From assembly GCA_034359265.1 (NCBI GenBank), contig CP136892.1, forward strand, positions 8,294,501 to 8,358,500: DNA of 64,000 bases, read 5' to 3'. The stretch's first letter is position 1. Every line of letters starts with the position of its first letter. The position numbers and the translations under genes are program-made. Source of the DNA: Canna indica. Lineage: Eukaryota > Streptophyta > Magnoliopsida > Zingiberales > Cannaceae. Shown one piece after another: positions 60,101-64,000 of this stretch. Below the pieces are notes generated by a model, which saw only the letters and a program-made list of their open reading frames with translations, was not told the origin of the DNA and did no database searches.

Positions 60101-61016
60101 ATTTATATTTATGTAGTTATATAAAAAATACAACTTATGAGCAAAGTGAGCTACAAGGGAAAAATTGAGGTGCTCAGATTGAGCAGAAAACTACCATCAA
60201 ATACCTGAAAACCTTTACCCCGTGTAATGCCTATAACATCAACATATTGTCCGGGAACAAAATGCCGCACTGTGATTTGTGTACCAACTGGAAGAAGAGC
60301 ATCTTCTGTCACTGGAAACTCCTTTAGTTTCCTCTTCAGAGGAACCCCTTGTTCTCTGAAGTGTCCTACTTCGGGCTTTGTGAGATGCTTCTCCTTTTTC
60401 TGTCCAGCTCCAATCTAACCACCATCAAAGAAAGTATTACTCAAGATCCATGAAAGACAACTATTTTTTCTGACATTATGAACTTCACATATGTACAACA
60501 AGACAACTTCTCACAATGTTAGAGCTTGTAATTAAAAAAGAATTTAACAATGTAAAGTGCTACTATGTTTTAATGCTCAAAATGAAATGCCTAAATTTGA
60601 TGCCTGGAAAGAAGAATTATATCAGATCCTCTAACAGCAAATAAAGTCCAAGATCTAGTATTTTGTTTCTTTTTGATGGCCGATCAACGCACCTGCAGAG
60701 CAAAAATTCCCTCTTTCTCGACAGTCTTCACCTGGGAAACGATGTTATCATCTAACCAAAGCACAGTTATTGGAACCCTCGCACCCCACTTGTCCCAGAG
60801 CGCCGTCATCCCGCACTTGACTGCAATCGCCCCGGTCCTTCTTGAATTGGGGGTCATAATCCCAGGCTTAGCTTCGATAACCCGGGCGGTGGTTTCTACC
60901 TCGTCATCGCGGACGAGAGGCAAAGCAGAGAAGCTTCGATGGTGAGGTGCCTCGAGCCTGGCACTGAAGGAGAGCAGTCGCAGGCGGGACAGGAGGCCTC
61001 TGGAGGCGGCGGACAT
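53940..61016 (-). CDS. RPL3B: Mitochondrial large-subunit ribosomal protein L3 (uL3m), 5 exons
   Basis: A nuclear gene for organellar ribosomal protein L3, which binds 23S-type rRNA near the peptidyl-transferase centre and helps start large-subunit assembly. Five exons join in frame with GT-AG introns: 60693-61016, 60205-60414, 59097-59201, 54216-54329 and 53940-54113. All introns are phase 0, giving 308 codons without a stop. The N-terminus is Arg/Ser-rich ([17 protein letters not shown]), suiting a mitochondrial presequence. The body carries L3 hallmarks: [17 protein letters not shown], the [11 protein letters not shown] loop start, [17 protein letters not shown] and KVF-like [13 protein letters not shown]. 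Similarity to the plant L3-2 mitochondrial type, including the [12 protein letters not shown] tail, supports mitochondrial over plastid targeting. Intron 3 is 4.8 kb and holds three TE insertions; exons are clean. The symbol follows the Arabidopsis naming and is inferred. Confidence 0.9.
54216..54329 (-). CDS. RPL3B: uL3m exon 4
   Basis: 38 codons ([10 protein letters not shown]...NLMWVRGQ); acceptor ATAG|GTGTT, donor CAG|GTAAG. Confidence 0.9.
54602..54624. repeat. C/CA simple repeat
   Basis: A C run followed by ACACACACAC within intron 3 of uL3m. Confidence 0.8.
54780..55085 (+). mobile_element. LINE 3' fragment (RNase H) in uL3m intron 3
   Basis: The plus-strand reading [20 protein letters not shown], then [20 protein letters not shown], matches the C-terminal half of plant LINE RNase H. 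An A/T-rich tail follows. It has stops, is 5'-truncated and lies antisense to the host gene. Confidence 0.7.
55517..56080. mobile_element. Tourist-type MITE in uL3m intron 3 (TSD TAA)
   Basis: 564 bp with ends GGGGGCGTTTGGTATGAGGT and TGTACCAAACACCCCC, TSD TAA at 55514-55516 and 56081-56083. Subterminal GTAATC/GATTAC motifs are repeated many times in both orientations. No ORF. Confidence 0.85.
56084..57795. other. uL3m intron 3, unannotated part
   Basis: AT-rich intronic DNA with no recognized element or gene. Confidence 0.5.
57796..58319 (+). mobile_element. TRIM element in uL3m intron 3
   Basis: A miniature LTR retrotransposon. Direct terminal repeats 57796-57961 and 58152-58319 share CCCCAGTTTAGTCC and TTAATTAGGCCAATAGGTTG. 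A PBS-like ATGGTACTAGAGCAGG follows the first repeat, and a purine-rich AAGTGAGGGAAAT precedes the second. The 190-bp interior encodes nothing. No certain TSD. Confidence 0.82.
59097..59201 (-). CDS. RPL3B: uL3m exon 3
   Basis: 35 codons ([10 protein letters not shown]...GQRDAPGR); acceptor CACAG|GGTGG, donor AGG|GTATG. Confidence 0.9.
60205..60414 (-). CDS. RPL3B: uL3m exon 2
   Basis: 70 codons ([20 protein letters not shown]...ITRGKGFQ); acceptor TTAG|ATTGG, donor CAG|GTATT. Confidence 0.9.
60693..61016 (-). CDS. RPL3B: uL3m exon 1
   Basis: Start codon at 61014-61016; 108 codons including the presequence; donor CAG|GTGCG. Confidence 0.9.
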
Positions 61017-61486
61017 AGCGATCGAGGGACGAGATCCTAGAGAGAGTGGATATGGCGGTTGCTGGAGAGGAGAGCAAAGGGCATGACGGCGGCGGTAGTT
61101 GCAGCGGCAGCGGCGTGATGGCCGTGAACCGGGTCAAGAGGTTTAAGAGAATGTGGGGACGGCGGGGCTGCGTAGGGTTTAATGGCTTGTTATGGGTCAC
61201 GAACTCTTCCACGACACTATTGTGTTTTGATTTATTTATGTTTTGATTTTTAGTATTTGGAAAATTGATTGAATTTATCTTAAATTATATTACAGGCTAA
61301 TTAATAAATATATTTCAATTTTTTATTCATATCTAATCTATACTAAGTTTTTCATTCAATTCATATCAATTATATTTCATCATCAAATGGACGTGTTAAT
61401 ATAACTAGCTGCAGTATCCGCATTTTGCACGATTAACATATAATTTTAAAAATAAAAAAAAATTAAACTGAAGGTTATATATTTTA
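61017..61486. other. 5' flank of uL3m gene
   Basis: 61017-61180 is GC-rich and presumably the 5' UTR and core promoter of the minus-strand gene. The rest is AT-rich. No specific promoter motif is claimed. Confidence 0.5.
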
Positions 61487-62880
61487 GAGAAAATTGACAA
61501 ATCTAATCCATACTTTGACGAAATTAATAAATCTAACTCACCTTTTAATTTGCATCAATTATAACTTGTACTTACGAATTTACATCAATTCAATCTTCTC
61601 GTCTACTTATTGTTAATCGCCTTGTTAGTTGCTGATGTGGCATCCTAGTCAGCAACTTAGTTTATATTTTTTTAACCTAAACTTGCCACGTCAGCCTAGC
61701 TCTTCCAAAAGAATAAAAAAAATATATAAACTAAGTTGATTTAAAAATTGACAAATCTAACTCATACTTTGATGAAATTAACAAATCTAATCCGTCTTTT
61801 AATTTGCATCAATTATAACCCGTACTTATGAATTTACATCAATTCTAATATCTCATCTACTTGTTGTTAATCGCTCTGTTAATTATTGACGCGGCATCCT
61901 AATCAGCAACTTAGTTTATATTTTGTTAACTTGAACTTGCCACATCAGCCTATTCCAAAAGAATAAAAAAAATATAAACTAAGTTAAATTTTTTTAATCC
62001 GAACTTGCCACGTCAGCCTATTGGTGTGTGGCCAGAGCCACCAGCACCATGACCACCCCCAGCGATGCGCCGGGGCACTTCCGCTTCCCGGCGCTGAAGG
62101 GCAAGATCTTGAAGTTAGGCCTGTGGCTTATTTGCACTCTTTGCTACTCGCCTTCACCCTACACGCGCAACGCCGACATCAACGAGTTTCGACTGGAGCG
62201 GCACCTGCTGCCGGCGGAGGGTGAAGGCGAGTAGCAAAGAGTGGAAAAAAGCCACGGGCCTGACTTCAAGATCTTGCCCTTCAGCGCTGGGAAGCGGAAG
62301 TGCCCCAGTGCACCACTAGGGGTGGTCATAGTGTTGGTGGTTCTAGCCACGCACCAATAGGCTGACATGGTAAATTCGAATTAAAAAAAATTAAATTAGT
62401 TTTTTTTTAATTCTTTTGGAATAACGTGGCAAGTTCAGATTAAAAAAATATAAACTAAGTTGTTGATTAGGATGTCACATCAATAACTAGCGGGGCGATT
62501 AACAGCAAGTAGACAGGAGGTTAGAGTTGATGTAAATTCATAAGTACATGTTATAATTGATGCAAATTAAAAGGTGGGTTAGATTTGTTAATTTCGTTAA
62601 AGTATGAGTTAGATTTGTCAATTTTTTCAAAAAAAAATAACTTAGTTTATTTTTTTTATTCTTTTGAATAGGCTGATGTGACAATTTTAGATTAAAAAAA
62701 TATAAACCAAGTTGCTGACTAAGATGTCACGTCAGCAACTAACGGGGCGATTAACAGCAAGTAGACGAGAGGTTAGAATTGATATAAATTCGTAAGTACA
62801 TATTATAATTTATGCAAATTAAAAGGCGAGTTAGATTTGTTAATTTCGTCAAACTATGAGTTAAATTTGTCAATTTTTTC
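61487..62880. mobile_element. Hairpin MULE with captured palindromic gene scrap
   Basis: 1,394 bp flanked by perfect 9-bp duplications TATATTTTA (61478-61486 and 62881-62889). Ends GAGAAAATTGACAAAT and its inverse. Each side carries the ~245-bp terminal sequence twice in tandem (61487-61735 plus 61741-61990; mirrored at ~62380-62620 and 62620-62880). Between them, 62021-62161 and 62219-62360 are inverted copies of a GC-rich coding-like sequence (HFRFPALKGKIL), around a 57-bp unique loop (RNADINEFRLERHLLPAEG). Thus nearly the whole element is one inverted repeat with ~680-bp arms. No transposase. The captured gene is not recognized. Confidence 0.8.
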
Positions 62881-62889
62881 TATATTTTA

Positions 62890-63520
62890 ATATATTTTTA
62901 TATATACAAATAGAATAGTTTATAAAAAAAATCTGATATTTTTCATATTTTGTAATATAAATTTAATTTGAAATTATATAAATTTAAATTTAGAATTAAT
63001 TTTTATAATTTTTGAAAATAGTTATTTAAAATTTTAGTAGTAAATTAAGTTACAATTTAAATTATAAATTAAATTTTATCTATAATTTAATATTCTTAAT
63101 AATTTAAATAAAAAATTTAGAATTAAATAATTGTATACCAAGATTTTTCAAGAATAAGTTACTATATTATTAACATTCTACGGAAAAAAAATTGAAATTG
63201 AAATTTGTATTTTTTTTAATATATTATTATATATAAATAGAATAGACTATAGATTTTTTTTTATAGTCTACACATTTTGTAACATAATTTTAATTTGAAA
63301 TTATATAAAATTTAAATTTAAAATTATTTTTTATATATTTTTAAAAATAATTATTTTAAACTTCAATTATAAATTAATTTTAATTTTAATTTTAAATTAA
63401 ATTTGTAATAATAATTTGATATTCATAATAATTAAAATTAAAATTTTAAAATTAAATATTTCTATACCTATATTTTCATAAATAAGTTGCAATATTACTA
63501 TCATATTATAAAAAAATACT
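62890..63520. repeat. ~325-bp tandem duplication, AT-rich
   Basis: Two diverged units (about 62890-63215 and 63216-63520) share ATATAAATAGAATAG-like starts, a TTTTAATTTGAAATTATATAAA block and an AAGTTGCAATATTA-like end. AT content is too high to assign to a family. Confidence 0.6.
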
Positions 63521-64000
63521 TTTGATAATAAAAACCAATAGTAAGATATTTAAATTAAATTAAAATTTTAAATAATAATATATAAATATACCACAAAATA
63601 ATATATATTAATTTAATTTGATTTATATAATTATAAAAGTGTGCAAATATATTTATATTATTTAATTTAAAATAACTATAAGTAACAATTAAATTTAAAA
63701 TAAAAATTAGAATAGAGAAAACATAAAAAAATAAAAATTGATATAAATAAATTTATAACTTAGTGTCATATACAAAATAAAATTAATATTAATAAAATAT
63801 AAATCTAAAAATGGTAATAATCTTTTTATATAATGATATTAATTTGTTTCAAAATGTATACATCTTCAAAGTAAAACTTTTTGAATAAAAATTTAAATTA
63901 ATAATTTTTTTTAAAAAAAATCAAAACTATTTCAAAACAAATAATACTATATAGGTTTTTGATAAAAAATATATATAGAAAAAATAAAATGGGAAACTAT
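63521..64000. other. AT-rich right edge
   Basis: No gene or bounded repeat is visible. Confidence 0.5.

Noticed and set aside
61046..61246. Plus-strand ORF (Gly/Ser rich) upstream of uL3m
   Set aside because: It is antisense to the probable 5' UTR/promoter of the minus-strand gene and has no domain.
62021..62368. GC-rich ORFs on both strands as a real small gene
   Set aside because: They are the two arms of one captured palindrome inside a MULE; no start context, promoter or full domain.

Overview
This window is nuclear DNA of a flowering plant, probably a monocot. The evidence is spliced genes with GT-AG introns, a GC-rich single-exon F-box/DUF295 gene set in AT-rich DNA, and plant-type SIRE, Copia, TRIM, CACTA, MULE, hAT and Tourist elements. 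The species cannot be fixed from sequence alone. Only two host genes look intact: the F-box/DUF295 gene at 3300-4541 (+), and a five-exon gene for mitochondrial ribosomal protein L3 at 53940-61016 (-). There is no rRNA, tRNA, CRISPR array or operon.

Layout. 1-2000: a 1.2-kb MULE-type MITE with long TIRs and 9-bp flanking repeats, then a GGGTCG-rich element with a perfect 9-bp TSD. 3.2-4.5 kb: F-box gene. 5.0-25.07 kb: a duplicated host segment (two ~250-bp monomers plus a tail). Its first copy is split by a 9.7-kb SIRE/Maximus-like Copia derivative (TSD GGTCT) that has no visible pol and carries a truncated CACTA transposon in its 5' LTR. Between the two host copies lies an old antisense LINE, split by a younger 6.5-kb LINE with a long TSD, poly(A) tail and endonuclease/RT domains.

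25.07-36.86 kb: two ~190-bp inverted repeats enclose two fragments of a DUF642 cell-wall protein gene and an antisense fragment of an unidentified gene. This looks like a Pack-TIR (Pack-MULE-like) gene-capture element. It was later bloated by a SIRE solo LTR (TSD CACTA), a complete but dead Copia element (TSD TTAAC) and a ~3.9-kb putative solo LTR (TSD ATCAA) that itself hosts a double-TIR element. 37-38.35 kb: a CACTA 3' end. 38.9-44.64 kb: a cluster of Copia-derived gag-only (TR-GAG-like) units, including a ~2.8-kb palindrome in which an antisense gag segment interrupts an LTR. 44.64-46.3 kb: scrambled antisense LINE pieces. 46.4-53.3 kb: CACTA 5' end, a hAT MITE and a crowded block of Tourist/Harbinger-like elements. 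53.9-61.0 kb: mitochondrial L3, whose third intron holds a LINE scrap, a Tourist element and a TRIM. 61.49-62.88 kb: a MULE with a perfect 9-bp TSD that is almost entirely one long hairpin, with a captured GC-rich gene scrap folded on itself. The last 1.1 kb is AT-rich and contains a ~325-bp tandem duplication.

The strongest candidates for something new are the nested gene-capturing TIR element, the hairpin MULE (structurally like a natural silencing trigger such as maize Mu killer) and the gag-only Copia cluster with antisense gag inside an LTR. All coordinates and identities were read by eye; no alignment or database search was run.
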